A stretch of 64,000 nt of DNA from Longitalea arenae (GTDB lineage Bacteria; Bacteroidota; Bacteroidia; Chitinophagales; Chitinophagaceae), in the NCBI RefSeq assembly GCF_016924755.1, contig NZ_JAFFJX010000004.1:460874-524873 (forward strand), written 5' to 3'. Position numbers and translations under genes: made by a program. Below the pieces are notes generated by a model, which saw only the letters and a program-made list of their open reading frames with translations, made no database searches and had not been told where the DNA came from. Below are positions 41,117 through 49,282 of the stretch, one piece after another (positions within the stretch are counted from its first letter, which is position 1; every line of letters starts with the position of its first letter).

Positions 41117-41833
41117 TTATCCTCTTTTTGAAACACTTCCGCCGCCGCTGGCTGATTTATATTTGATCACCGGGTCTCCTTTATAATGCACATCGCTGCC
41201 GCCACTGGCCTCTGCAGCCATTTCCTTATGAACAGTTATGGTTGCATCGCTTCCGCCACTCACCTGCAGAATCGCATAGTCTGCATTCAAACTATATCCG
41301 CTAAAATCACTGCCGCCGCTGGCCTCTACCCTTACATTTACGGCAGTACCTTTAATGTGCACATCAGATCCGCCACTTTGATGAACCGTAAGATCAGTAA
41401 CGGCTATTTCGCCATTGAAATCACTTCCGCCTGCTAAGGACATTTCCAGCTTGTCAAAGCTCAATTTTCCTTTGACAATGACATCTGCACCACCAGTTGC
41501 CCTCAGTTTTGACAGCGATTGCACAGCTACATAAGCCGTCAATCTTTTATTTCGCCAGTTCCATCCTTTGTCAAGATAGATCTTCAACTCGCCATCTTCC
41601 ACAACGGTTTTTATTCTATCCCGATCACCAGTCTCAGCAGCACTTACCGCCACCCCTTCTTCAGCCGCCTGCGACAGGTACAGGTCGATCCCGTCGGAGA
41701 CCCTTATAGAGTTAAAACCACCTACCAGGCGTTTCTCCACGTTGGCGTCATAGATCACTTTCTCCTGGCAAAGGGCCAGAAGATTGATAAATAACAAAAT
41801 AGGCGTTATCAATGCCTTCAACATAGTGTTCAT
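41117..41833 (-). CDS. DUF2807 (head-GIN-like) secreted protein
   Basis: 238 residues with a signal peptide (about 1-23, LLFINLLALCQ). FNSIRVSDGIDLYLSQ is the DUF2807 start, followed by a right-handed parallel beta helix of short repeats: RATGGADVIVKG, MSLAGGSDFNG, VHQSGGSDVHIKG, VEASGGSDFSG, LQVSGGSDATI and AEASGGSDVHYKG. Each turn carries the SGGSD motif. The family is common in Bacteroidota periplasm and surface; its binding partner is unknown. It is divergent from the TPP-controlled receptor. Confidence 0.9.
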   Translation of the reverse strand: MNTMLKALITPILLFINLLALCQEKVIYDANVEKRLVGGFNSIRVSDGIDLYLSQAAEEGVAVSAAETGDRDRIKTVVEDGELKIYLDKGWNWRNKRLTAYVAVQSLSKLRATGGADVIVKGKLSFDKLEMSLAGGSDFNGEIAVTDLTVHQSGGSDVHIKGTAVNVRVEASGGSDFSGYSLNADYAILQVSGGSDATITVHKEMAAEASGGSDVHYKGDPVIKYKSASGGGSVSKRG

Positions 41834-41895
41834 TTGTTCGTGAAACGGGCAAAGCAGCCGATATGTTACAATATCCTTAAAAAAAATAATGTTCG

Positions 41896-41903
41896 TATCT
41901 TTG
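41896..41903 (+). promoter_or_regulatory. -7 element upstream of the TPP riboswitch
   Basis: TATCTTTG matches the Bacteroidota -7 consensus exactly, about 30 bp before the riboswitch P1 stem. No clear TTTG is found 19-20 nt upstream. A start near 41909 would make a leader of about 240 nt. Confidence 0.5.
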
Positions 41904-41931
41904 CGCGCTATTCTTTAAATATAGATTTCAG

Positions 41932-42014
41932 TTTCCCGGGGTGCTTTTTCGCCATTGCGCAATTGCTGAGAAATACCCGTAGAACCTGATCAGGGTAATG
42001 CCTGCGCAGGGAAG
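41932..42014 (+). promoter_or_regulatory. TPP (thiamin pyrophosphate) riboswitch
   Basis: The THI-element core is complete: GGGGTGC (41937-41943), GCTGAGAAATACCCGTAGAACCTGATC through 41991, then AGGGTAATGCCTGCGCAGGGAA. P1 forms between TTTCCC (41932-41937) and GGGAA (42009-42013). The conserved CTGAGA and ACCTGATC-GGTAATGCC segments bind the pyrimidine and pyrophosphate parts of TPP. It lies 137 bp upstream of the TonB receptor and represses it when thiamin pyrophosphate is plentiful; I do not see a clear terminator, so the expression platform is undefined. Confidence 0.95.
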
Positions 42015-42150
42015 GTAGCTTCGATATTTGTCTACGCTTCACTTTCGCAGCATTTCTCTCAAACCATTTTTTCAACAAAAGGATCCCAATGAAATGAGCC
42101 AATGAAGTAAAAGGCACAGATCATAGGGATAAAAAACAGGGGATTTACAC

Positions 42151-44583
42151 ATGAAAAAAATGCTTTTGGGGATTTGCTATCTGTTGTTAACCCAAAGCCT
42201 GCTGGCCCAAATCACTGGAAAAGTGACAGATGCTTCCTCAATGCCTATCGCCGCTGCAACAGTAGAACTGAACAATGGAATGTCTACGCTGACCAATGAA
42301 AACGGATTTTTCGAATTCAAAAAGATCAGGCCGGGTAATTATACTTTGCACATTAGTTCCGTGGGTTTTCAGGCCATCGATCAACCGGTAAGTACCGGCA
42401 ATCCAATTGATATCAGGCTCGAAAGGCTGAATCTTTTTTTACAACCAGTTGAAATAAAAGCTACCCGCGCCGGGGATAAATCGCCTTTCACGAAAAACAA
42501 TCTTTCTAAAAAAGATATTGAAAAACTGAATCTGGGGCAGGACCTGCCATTTATCCTCAATCAAACCCCTTCTGTGATCGTTAATTCCGATGCCGGTAAT
42601 GGAGTGGGTTATACCGGTATCCGCATTCGGGGCACCGATGCAACACGTATCAATATGACGCTTAACGGTATTCCCTATAACGATGCGGAATCGCAGGGAA
42701 CCTTCTTTGTGAATTTGCCTGATTTCACCTCATCTGTAAACAGCATACAGGTGCAACGGGGTGTAGGCACATCGTCGAACGGTGCTGCCGCTTTTGGCGC
42801 CACTATTAACTTAAGCACCAACGAAACGAATACCATCCCTTATGTAGAAGTGAATAATAGCTATGGTTCCTTCAATACCTGGAAACACACGGTTAAGGCA
42901 GGAAGCGGATTGATCAACAACCACTTCACCATCGATGCCCGGGTTTCCAAGATCTCCAGCGATGGCTTTATCGACCGTGCCACCAGCTCGCTGAAATCAT
43001 TTTATTTGTCAGGCGCTTATTTAAACAAGAATACGTCGATCCGCCTCAACGTATTCTCAGGCAATGAAAAGACTTACCAGGCATGGAATGGGATCCCCGA
43101 AGCCAAACTGAAAAATAATGACTCTGCCCTGCTGGCCCATTACTATAACAATCTGGGGCCTGGATATTTATATGTTACGCCACAGGACTCTGTAAATCTT
43201 TTTGCATCTGATCCAAGGAAGTACAATTATTTCACGTACAGCAATCAAACCGATAACTATCAGCAGGATCATTATCAGTTGTTCATTAACCATGACTTCA
43301 ATGGCAAATTGGCTGTTAATACAGCTTTCTTTTTAACCCGCGGCCGGGGTTATTATGAAGAATACAAGCCGCTCAGCAATTACAGCGACTACGGACTGAA
43401 TGATCTGATATTTGGTACTGATACCATACGCTCAACCGACCTGGTGCAGCAAAAATGGCTGGATAACTATTTCTACGGACAGATCTTCTCCCTCCAATAC
43501 AAAGAAGGCAATAATCAACTCATCGTTGGCGGCGGCTGGAATCGTTACGATGGCAAACATTTCGGCAAAGTGCTCTGGTCCGAGAAAGGCGGCATTCCCA
43601 ATAATTATCATTGGTATAATACCGATGCGTATAAAACCGATGTGAATGCCTATGCCAAATACCAGATGCAATTGGGTGAAAACCTTCAGGGTTTTGTTGA
43701 CCTGCAATACCGTCGTGTATTGTATTATATTGGCGGTTTTGCTGATAATCCAACCCTTATGCTCCGCAATACCTGGGATTTCTTCAATCCGAAACTGGGT
43801 TTGGTGTATTCAAAGAATAACTACCAGTTATATGCTTCTTATTCGCAGGGAAATAAAGAGCCCAACCGAAACGATTTTGAAGCCGGTATGGATCAGCAGC
43901 CAAAACCTGAAAAGCTGCACGACTTTGAATTAGGTGTAGAAAGAAAATCCAGTGATTACAACTGGGCGGCTACACTTTATTATATGTTGTATAAAGATCA
44001 ATTGGTATTAACCGGAAAGATCAATAATGTTGGCGAGTACACCCGCAGCAATGTTCCCGACAGCTATCGTATGGGTATAGAGTTGCAGGGAGGTATCAGA
44101 TTTACGCATTGGCTGAATGCCGTTGGTAACATAACGCTCAGTAAAAATCAGATCAAAAACTTCACCGAGTATTATGATGATTATGATTTTGGAGGACAAA
44201 AAGACAGCGTACATGGCAATACGGATATTGCATTTTCACCGGCTGTTGTTGCATCAGCTATGTTAAACATTATTCCTTGTGCTAATGTAGAGATCAGTTT
44301 GCCCGCAAAATATGCAGGGCGTCAATACCTCGATAACACATCTGATGAAAAACGCAGTCTTGATCCTTATTTTGTACAGGATGCAAGGATCAGCTATACC
44401 CTGCGGAAAACCCTGTTCAGGGAATCTACTTTCATTGTTCAGGTAAATAATGTTTTCAATAAAAAGTATGCGCCTAATGGTTATACTTACAGTTATAAAT
44501 ATGGTGGCTCTGTGATCACCGAAAATTTTTATTACCCGATGGCCGGCACCAATTTCATGGTGGGTTTGAATGTGAAGTTGTAA
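42151..44583 (+). CDS. TonB-dependent receptor under TPP control, probable thiamin uptake
   Basis: 810 residues. Signal peptide about 1-19 (ending SLLAQ), carboxypeptidase-regulatory-like domain (about 20-95: ITGKVTDASSMPIAAATVEL, YTLHISSVGFQ), plug with IRIRGTDATRINMTLNGIPYNDAESQGTFFVNLPDFTSSVNSIQVQRGVGTSSNGAAAFGATINL, and a beta barrel ending in MVGLNVKL. The TPP riboswitch upstream implies that the cargo is thiamin or a precursor; this is an inference from regulation. No inner-membrane thiamin transporter gene is in the window. A strong terminator follows. Confidence 0.92.
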   Translation: MKKMLLGICYLLLTQSLLAQITGKVTDASSMPIAAATVELNNGMSTLTNENGFFEFKKIRPGNYTLHISSVGFQAIDQPVSTGNPIDIRLERLNLFLQPVEIKATRAGDKSPFTKNNLSKKDIEKLNLGQDLPFILNQTPSVIVNSDAGNGVGYTGIRIRGTDATRINMTLNGIPYNDAESQGTFFVNLPDFTSSVNSIQVQRGVGTSSNGAAAFGATINLSTNETNTIPYVEVNNSYGSFNTWKHTVKAGSGLINNHFTIDARVSKISSDGFIDRATSSLKSFYLSGAYLNKNTSIRLNVFSGNEKTYQAWNGIPEAKLKNNDSALLAHYYNNLGPGYLYVTPQDSVNLFASDPRKYNYFTYSNQTDNYQQDHYQLFINHDFNGKLAVNTAFFLTRGRGYYEEYKPLSNYSDYGLNDLIFGTDTIRSTDLVQQKWLDNYFYGQIFSLQYKEGNNQLIVGGGWNRYDGKHFGKVLWSEKGGIPNNYHWYNTDAYKTDVNAYAKYQMQLGENLQGFVDLQYRRVLYYIGGFADNPTLMLRNTWDFFNPKLGLVYSKNNYQLYASYSQGNKEPNRNDFEAGMDQQPKPEKLHDFELGVERKSSDYNWAATLYYMLYKDQLVLTGKINNVGEYTRSNVPDSYRMGIELQGGIRFTHWLNAVGNITLSKNQIKNFTEYYDDYDFGGQKDSVHGNTDIAFSPAVVASAMLNIIPCANVEISLPAKYAGRQYLDNTSDEKRSLDPYFVQDARISYTLRKTLFRESTFIVQVNNVFNKKYAPNGYTYSYKYGGSVITENFYYPMAGTNFMVGLNVKL

Positions 44584-44601
44584 GAGGTGAAATGCCAGCT
44601 A

Positions 44602-44640
44602 AAAAACGAACCCTGCCGGTTGCCGGCAGGGTTCGTTTTT
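44602..44640. terminator. Bidirectional intrinsic terminator
   Basis: AAAAACGAACCCTGCCGG (44602-44619) is the exact complement of CCGGCAGGGTTCGTTTTT (44623-44640) around TTG. It has A/U tracts on both strands and serves the receptor gene and the convergent toxin gene ending at 44641. Confidence 0.92.
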
Positions 44641-44934
44641 CTACATAGACCGCTTTTTTGAAGGATCCTGCCTGATCATAAATACACTATAAATAACTAC
44701 TTTAGCGTCGAAAACTTCAAATACAATTGTGTAAGGAAATCGTTTCAATCTTCCCTGTCGAACAGGTTCCTCATAAAACGAATACGAGAAAGGATTGCGA
44801 ATTAAGCTTTTATAGAACATATCCAGTTCTTCCAAAAATTCATGCCCCAAACCTTCTCTTTGCGCTTCATACCAATCAAATGCTTCAAAAATCTCGAACC
44901 TCGCTAATGGCCTGATCTCGATGTTATAGACCAT
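44641..44934 (-). CDS. RelE/ParE-family toxin, second module
   Basis: 97 residues. The sequence VYNIEIRPLARFEIFEAFDWYEAQREGLGHEFLEELDMFYKSLIRNPFSYSFYEEPVRQGRLKRFPYTIVFEVFDAKVVIYSVFMIRQDP has the ParE order: N-terminal strand with Arg, two helices with the WYE.Q..GLG.EFL signature, FPY.I.FEV strand and a hydrophobic VIYSVFM ending in RQDP. It overlaps its antitoxin by 11 bp. It is only distantly related to the first ParE-type toxin (4092-4391), so independent acquisition is more likely than duplication. Confidence 0.86.
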   Translation of the reverse strand: MVYNIEIRPLARFEIFEAFDWYEAQREGLGHEFLEELDMFYKSLIRNPFSYSFYEEPVRQGRLKRFPYTIVFEVFDAKVVIYSVFMIRQDPSKKRSM

Positions 44935-45175
44935 TTCTCTTCTCTTTATCTATAGCCATTTGTTTTACTTCTTCCCAGCTATATGAGGCGCCTTCTCCTC
45001 TAAGATATTTTTCGCGTTCTTCCCGAATAATGTTATGCCTGATTTCCGTCAGATCACTTTCTTCCTCTTTAAGCAACACGTAGTTTTTTGCAACATTTAA
45101 TAGGGACTCTTTTTCCACTAAAGTCAGTTTTGACCAATATTGCATAAACTCATGATCTAATGATGGAGCACCCAT
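44924..45175 (-). CDS. Antitoxin partner of the second ParE-type toxin
   Basis: ATG 45175 gives 83 residues: GAPSLDHEFMQYWSKLTLVEKESLLNVAKNYVLL, then EEESDLTEIRHNIIREEREKYLRGEGASYSWEEVKQMAIDKEKRNGL. The SYSWEEVKQMA ending resembles addiction-module proteins. The acidic-helical character and the 11-bp overlap with a downstream toxin support the role. A longer upstream frame overlaps the PASTA gene and is unlikely. Confidence 0.72.
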   Translation of the reverse strand: MGAPSLDHEFMQYWSKLTLVEKESLLNVAKNYVLLKEEESDLTEIRHNIIREEREKYLRGEGASYSWEEVKQMAIDKEKRNGL

Positions 45176-45227
45176 ATTAACGGTTTTTACAAATTTACTC
45201 CTTATAAGATGCTTCTCCAAACCGGGT

Positions 45228-46028
45228 CTACGGCTGCGCATTTGCACTATCCACCATCTGCCTCACCGGTTTCTCCGCCTGTACCCAAAGATCAATAATT
45301 TGTCCCTGGCGGATGCGGTTTACATTGCCATTAGGGGTGAAGTGATCGGGCGACTGCTTATATACAAACCAATTGGGGTCAGCGCCTTCCGGCTGCGTGG
45401 TACCGGAAGTAAATCCGTTTGCCTCCAACACTGTTTTTGCTTCATTTAAATTAAGTCCCACCAGATCTGGTACTTCCAATAACTCTGAACCGGTACCACG
45501 TCCTAACACAAGCACGATGCCGCTGCCCATGGGTATTTTGGTGCCCTCTTTAATGGGTTGCCCTTTGTAATGTTGTTCAAGCACCAGGTCACGGGCAAAA
45601 TAAGGCGCATAGATAGTGTCTTCGAGTTTCAGCTTCAGTTGCTGTATGGTGATCTGTGCACTGCGAAAGCTTTGTCCGGTCAGCTTGGGCATGTCAATAT
45701 CGGGCGCCGCGTCGCGGTTAATGGTCAAATAAACCGTACGGTTCATCTTAACTTTCGATTCGGCGTTGGGAAATTGCTTTACAACCGATAAAAGCGCTGC
45801 TGTATCGTTATAAACAGTATCCTGTATCTCTACTTCAAATCCCTGACCTTCCAGTAACTTTTTGGCTTCTTCAAATGATTTACCGGTTACTGATGGCACC
45901 GCCAGTGTTTTATCATGCCGGGTGATCCAGGACAATGACTGAAAGAAAAGAAAAAACAATACTAACAAAATGCCAATACCCAGCAGGATATTCGCCCAAA
46001 GTGGTTTTCCGGTAATGAATTTAAACAC
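45228..46028 (-). CDS. Membrane-anchored three-PASTA-domain protein, first copy
   Basis: 266 residues. The N-terminal helix at about 12-35 (ANILLGIGILLVLFFLFFQSLSWI) anchors it. Three PASTA domains follow: VPSVTGKSFEEAKKLLEGQGFEVEI, MPKLTGQSFRSAQITIQQLKLKLE and VPDLVGLNLNEAKTVLEANGFTSGT, with intervening IPMGSGIVLVLGRGTGSE and QPIKEGTK loops. PASTA domains bind peptidoglycan or muropeptides. There is no kinase domain, unlike the PknB/PrkC family. It is paralogous to 46552-47361. Confidence 0.88.
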   Translation of the reverse strand: MFKFITGKPLWANILLGIGILLVLFFLFFQSLSWITRHDKTLAVPSVTGKSFEEAKKLLEGQGFEVEIQDTVYNDTAALLSVVKQFPNAESKVKMNRTVYLTINRDAAPDIDMPKLTGQSFRSAQITIQQLKLKLEDTIYAPYFARDLVLEQHYKGQPIKEGTKIPMGSGIVLVLGRGTGSELLEVPDLVGLNLNEAKTVLEANGFTSGTTQPEGADPNWFVYKQSPDHFTPNGNVNRIRQGQIIDLWVQAEKPVRQMVDSANAQP

Positions 46029-46069
46029 AGGTGATATTGATTAAAATTTAAAAATCAGGATACAGATAT

Positions 46070-46220
46070 ATGCTGGTAGTAAATGGTAAATGGCTAGTGG
46101 GGTGTGTCCGCCATTCCTAATCCAAAGCCCTGTTCGTTACTTACCACTTCCCTATCCGCTATTCTTTACATCCTAATTGTTTTTCCCCTACCTGCCACTT
46201 GCTATTTACCACTTGCCTTT
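46070..46220. repeat. GGTAAATGGC / CCACTTGC word repeat
   Basis: Left words GGTAGTAAATGGTAAATGGCTAGTGG (46075-46100, 26 bp) and right words TTACCACTTCC, TACCTGCCACTTGCTATTTACCACTTGCC (46141-46217) are approximately inverse complements. It lies between the first PASTA gene and the rhodanese gene. Confidence 0.55.
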
Positions 46221-46223
46221 TAC

Positions 46224-46532
46224 TTATTGACCAAATTTCGATTGCCAGGCCAGCATTCCGCCTGCCAAGTTCTTGGTATTGGTAAATCCAAGCGTTTCGA
46301 GGATCATAGCTGCCTGTCCGCTACGGTTACCGCTGCGGCAATACACGATCACTTCTTCATTCTTCAGGTTATTCAGCTCATCCACCTGCATCATTTGCAC
46401 CTGTCCCAAAGGAATATGTGCACCGCCGATATTAAACTCAGCGCGCTCATGGGGCTCGCGTACATCTACCAGGTTCAATTGCTCGCCTCTGTCAAGACGT
46501 TCTTTTACTTCTTCAACTGTTATATTTTGCAT
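46224..46532 (-). CDS. Single-domain rhodanese
   Basis: 102 residues. The rhodanese fold is complete: LVDVREPHERAEFNIGGAHIPLGQV at 21-45, active-site loop Cys65 in VIVYCRSGNRSGQAA, and the C-terminal GGMLAWQSKF. It is cytosolic. Rhodaneses transfer sulfur; the CRSGNRS loop with the small-residue arrangement is a catalytically competent form. It is located between two paralogous PASTA genes on the same strand. Confidence 0.93.
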   Translation of the reverse strand: MQNITVEEVKERLDRGEQLNLVDVREPHERAEFNIGGAHIPLGQVQMMQVDELNNLKNEEVIVYCRSGNRSGQAAMILETLGFTNTKNLAGGMLAWQSKFGQ

Positions 46533-46551
46533 AAACGATTATTTTATTTTT

Positions 46552-47361
46552 TTAGGGTTGCTGTGGTTGTTCGGCGGGAGCTGGCACTACAGGCACTTTC
46601 ACGGGCTTGTCGGGCTGCAGCCACAAGTCAACCGACTGCCCCTGACGGATCCGGTTTACCCGGCCATCAGGGGTCATGTATTCAGGGCTTTGACGGCCAA
46701 CAAAAGCATTCGGATCTATGTTTGGTATCACCGTCCCTACATTCAAACCATTCGACTCCAGCAACACCTTCGCATCATTGTAAGTTAGTCCAACCAGGTC
46801 GGGCACACTGAAATCTTCCTGGCCCAATCCACTGCCCAATACCAGGGTGATCTCACTCCCCTGCGGAATCTTGGTTCCGGCCTTAATGCGTTCACCGTTG
46901 TATTGTTGTTCCAGCACCGAATTTTTGGCGAAATCGGCGCGATAGACGGTATCTTTCAGTTTCAACGAGTATTGATTCATCGAGATCTCGGCACTGCGAA
47001 AGCTCAACCCTTCCAGGTTAGGCATTTCAACAAGGGGTGCTATTGCCTTGTTAACGGTGAGGTAAACGGTACGGTTTACTTTTACAACCGCTTCAGCTTC
47101 CGGGAACTGCCGCAATACCGACAAAGGCCTGGCCGTGTCGTTATAAATTGAATCCTGTAATTCAACTTCAAAGCCTTTGCTTTCCAGTATTTGGCGGGCT
47201 TCTGCCAATGACTTACCTGTTACGGCAGGAATGGTAAGGGTTTTATCATGCCTCGTAATCCAGTGAAGCGATTGCAGGAACACAACTACCAGTAAAATAA
47301 CAATGCCTATGCCTGTTAGTATGTGTACCCAAAGGGGTTTCCCTGTCATGAATTTAAACAA
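46552..47361 (-). CDS. Membrane-anchored three-PASTA-domain protein, second copy
   Basis: 269 residues. Anchor at about 11-35 (VHILTGIGIVILLVVVFLQSLHWI), then IPAVTGKSLAEARQILESKGFEVEL, MPNLEGLSFRSAEISMNQYSLKLKD and VPDLVGLTYNDAKVLLESNGLNVGT. Nearly every landmark matches the protein at 45228-46028 (MFKF.TGKPLW at the N-terminus, RHDKTL, YNDTA..LSV, GYINRIRQGQ..DLW near the end), so the two are duplicates. The last residues are a Pro/Gln tail (PAPAEQPQQP). It is followed by the rhodanese and precedes nothing on the strand until ddl upstream. Confidence 0.88.
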   Translation of the reverse strand: MFKFMTGKPLWVHILTGIGIVILLVVVFLQSLHWITRHDKTLTIPAVTGKSLAEARQILESKGFEVELQDSIYNDTARPLSVLRQFPEAEAVVKVNRTVYLTVNKAIAPLVEMPNLEGLSFRSAEISMNQYSLKLKDTVYRADFAKNSVLEQQYNGERIKAGTKIPQGSEITLVLGSGLGQEDFSVPDLVGLTYNDAKVLLESNGLNVGTVIPNIDPNAFVGRQSPEYMTPDGRVNRIRQGQSVDLWLQPDKPVKVPVVPAPAEQPQQP

Positions 47362-47498
47362 GGTACTATCGGTTTGTTTTAGTTCGTCAATGTATCGGCA
47401 AGCGTGAAACGCTAACGCTCAGGTTCCATTATCCCCTCTTTCGCCTGCCTGCGGTATCTTATCTCTTTATCAACTTATCAGCTTGATGAATCTGTAAC

Positions 47499-48494
47499 TT
47501 ATTTTCCATTTCTTCTCGTCAATGCATCTTCTATCAATGCAGAATAAAAGTCCTTCAGTGTCCAGCCCATTGCCCGCACCTGTTGAGGAACGATGCTTGC
47601 TTCGCTCTGGCCGGGTACCGTATTTATTTCCAGCATAAAGGGCGCCTGTTTGGCTTCATTGTATATGAAATCTATCCGTATCACGCCACCACAGTTAAAC
47701 AATTGATAGATCTTTTTGGCTGCACTGCGAACCTTTTCAGCAATCGCTTCATCAACCTGTGCAGGTGTGATCTCTTCACTCATTCCCTGGTATTTTGCCT
47801 CATAGTCGAAGAAATCTTTTTTCGATCTCACTTCTGTGATCGGCAGGGTGATGATGCCTTTAGGTGATTTAAACACACCGATCGTGAACTCACGGCCGGC
47901 GATAAACTCTTCTACCAGTACCTGATCATCTTCTTTAAACGCTTTCTCCAGGGCACCTGCCAGGTCGGCTGCATCATTGACCTTGCTCATACCTATGCTC
48001 GAGCCGCCATTGTTTGGCTTTACAAATACAGGCAGCGTCAACTGGCTGAGGATCTCTTCGGGGGTAACCGGACTGTGCCTAAAAATATGTACTGATTTGG
48101 CAACATTTATGCCAGCAAAGGCCGCTACGGCCACTGTATATCTTTTGTTGAATGTGAGCGCAGAAGTCGCTGAATCACAAGAGGTATAGGGCAATCTGGT
48201 AAGATCAAAATAGCCCTGTAACCTGCCATCTTCACCGGGTGTTCCATGGATCCCGATCAATACGGCATCAAATGTTATTTTTTTGCCATGAATGGTGAGG
48301 GAAAAATCATTCCGGTCAACGGTTATTTTCTGGCCATTGCCGCCATCATAATACCAGCCCTGGGGAGTTATATCAATCTTATATACGCTGAACTTATCGG
48401 TATCGATATTCTTTTCAATAGTAAGCGCACTTTTATAGGAGATTTCTGCTTCTGTAGAGTAACCACCGGTAACAAAGGCAATATTGGGTTTCAT
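47499..48494 (-). CDS. ddl: D-alanine-D-alanine ligase
   Basis: It joins two D-alanines for the peptidoglycan stem peptide. 331 residues with the ATP-grasp order: FVTGGYSTEAEISYKSA at the N-terminus, GIHGTPGEDGRLQGYF, LPVFVKPNNGGSSIGMSKV (ATP/D-Ala binding), VLVEEFIAGREFTIGVF, and IRIDFIYNEAKQAPFMLEINTVPGQS (Mg2+ ligands). All family landmarks are present. It lies upstream on the same strand as the two PASTA genes, so peptidoglycan-related functions cluster here. Confidence 0.95.
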   Translation of the reverse strand: MKPNIAFVTGGYSTEAEISYKSALTIEKNIDTDKFSVYKIDITPQGWYYDGGNGQKITVDRNDFSLTIHGKKITFDAVLIGIHGTPGEDGRLQGYFDLTRLPYTSCDSATSALTFNKRYTVAVAAFAGINVAKSVHIFRHSPVTPEEILSQLTLPVFVKPNNGGSSIGMSKVNDAADLAGALEKAFKEDDQVLVEEFIAGREFTIGVFKSPKGIITLPITEVRSKKDFFDYEAKYQGMSEEITPAQVDEAIAEKVRSAAKKIYQLFNCGGVIRIDFIYNEAKQAPFMLEINTVPGQSEASIVPQQVRAMGWTLKDFYSALIEDALTRRNGK

Positions 48495-48608
48495 GTAATG
48501 GTTGGAAAATTTTTTAGCAAATAAACGAAATTAAACCGGAAAGTCACACCGGTGAAAGGTTAAAGCAGGAAGTCGGCGGCGTGGGATTTTGCTTCTTAAA
48601 AGAGCAAT

Positions 48609-48639
48609 AAAAAAGGTGAAGGTCGTTAATCCTTCACCT
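48609..48639 (-). terminator. Intrinsic terminator of the ferredoxin gene
   Basis: On the minus strand AGGTGAAGG (48639-48631) pairs with CCTTCACCT (48622-48614), followed by a U tract (complement of A at 48609-48614). It lies 135 bp downstream of the stop. Confidence 0.8.
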
Positions 48640-48773
48640 CAATACGGCAGGAAATATCACCCGCCACTTACAAGTAGCACAAAGGCTACATTACTATTCT
48701 GAAAGAAAGTTAGGAAAAATATCAGCTTGCATCAAATATTTTTTCCGGAACAAAGGTCCGGTTTCCTTACTTT

Positions 48774-49121
48774 CTAGATGTGCAGTTTTTCTTTTTTTGC
48801 CATCAGTTCTTCCACTGTTTCAACATACATTTCATCTGGTACACAGCAGTCAACCGGGCAAACGGCTGCACATTGCGGTTCTTCGTGAAAACCCTGGCAC
48901 TCGGTACACTTACTGGGAACTATATAATAAGTATCCACACTTATAGGAGCATGGGCAGTGTCGGCATCAGTTACAGTTCCATCCTTTAAAACATACGATC
49001 CTTTTACAGTAGTGCCATCAGCGATCCTCCATTCTACTCCTCCTTCATATATGGCGTTATTCGGGCACTCGGGTTCACAGGCGCCGCAGTTGATACATTC
49101 TTCGGTGATTTTTATTGCCAT
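48774..49121 (-). CDS. 2[4Fe-4S] ferredoxin
   Basis: 115 residues. The first cluster motif is Cys9-x2-Cys12-x2-Cys15-x3-Cys19 (CINCGACEPEC), and the second is KCTECQGFHEEPQCAAVCPVD with a longer spacing inside. A ~45-residue insertion between the clusters (YEGGVEWRIADGTTVKGSYVLKDG..) is a feature of the Bacteroidota/ε-type ferredoxins. It carries electrons at low potential. It is divergent from the acyl-CoA reductase gene and shares its control region. Confidence 0.92.
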   Translation of the reverse strand: MAIKITEECINCGACEPECPNNAIYEGGVEWRIADGTTVKGSYVLKDGTVTDADTAHAPISVDTYYIVPSKCTECQGFHEEPQCAAVCPVDCCVPDEMYVETVEELMAKKEKLHI

Positions 49122-49239
49122 AACTTACTGAATTTAAAACCTGCCCTTCCCTTCTGTTTTTTCCCGGGTTTTGAACCCGGTGCCGCCGCATCATCGGCAG
49201 CAACCTGAGGTAAAAGCAGGCAAATGAATTGAATACATC

Positions 49240-49282
49240 TATTTTTGCACAACAAATATAAGGTGGAATGAATTTACAACAA
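49240..49282. promoter_or_regulatory. Overlapping divergent promoters
   Basis: For the minus strand TATATTTG (49260-49253) is preceded 19 nt upstream by TTG (49282-49280), good consensus for the ferredoxin gene. For the plus strand TATTTTTG (49240-49247) is an exact -7 octamer for the acyl-CoA reductase gene, without a clear -33. The two octamers are only 5 bp apart, so initiation on one strand should compete with the other. Confidence 0.5.
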
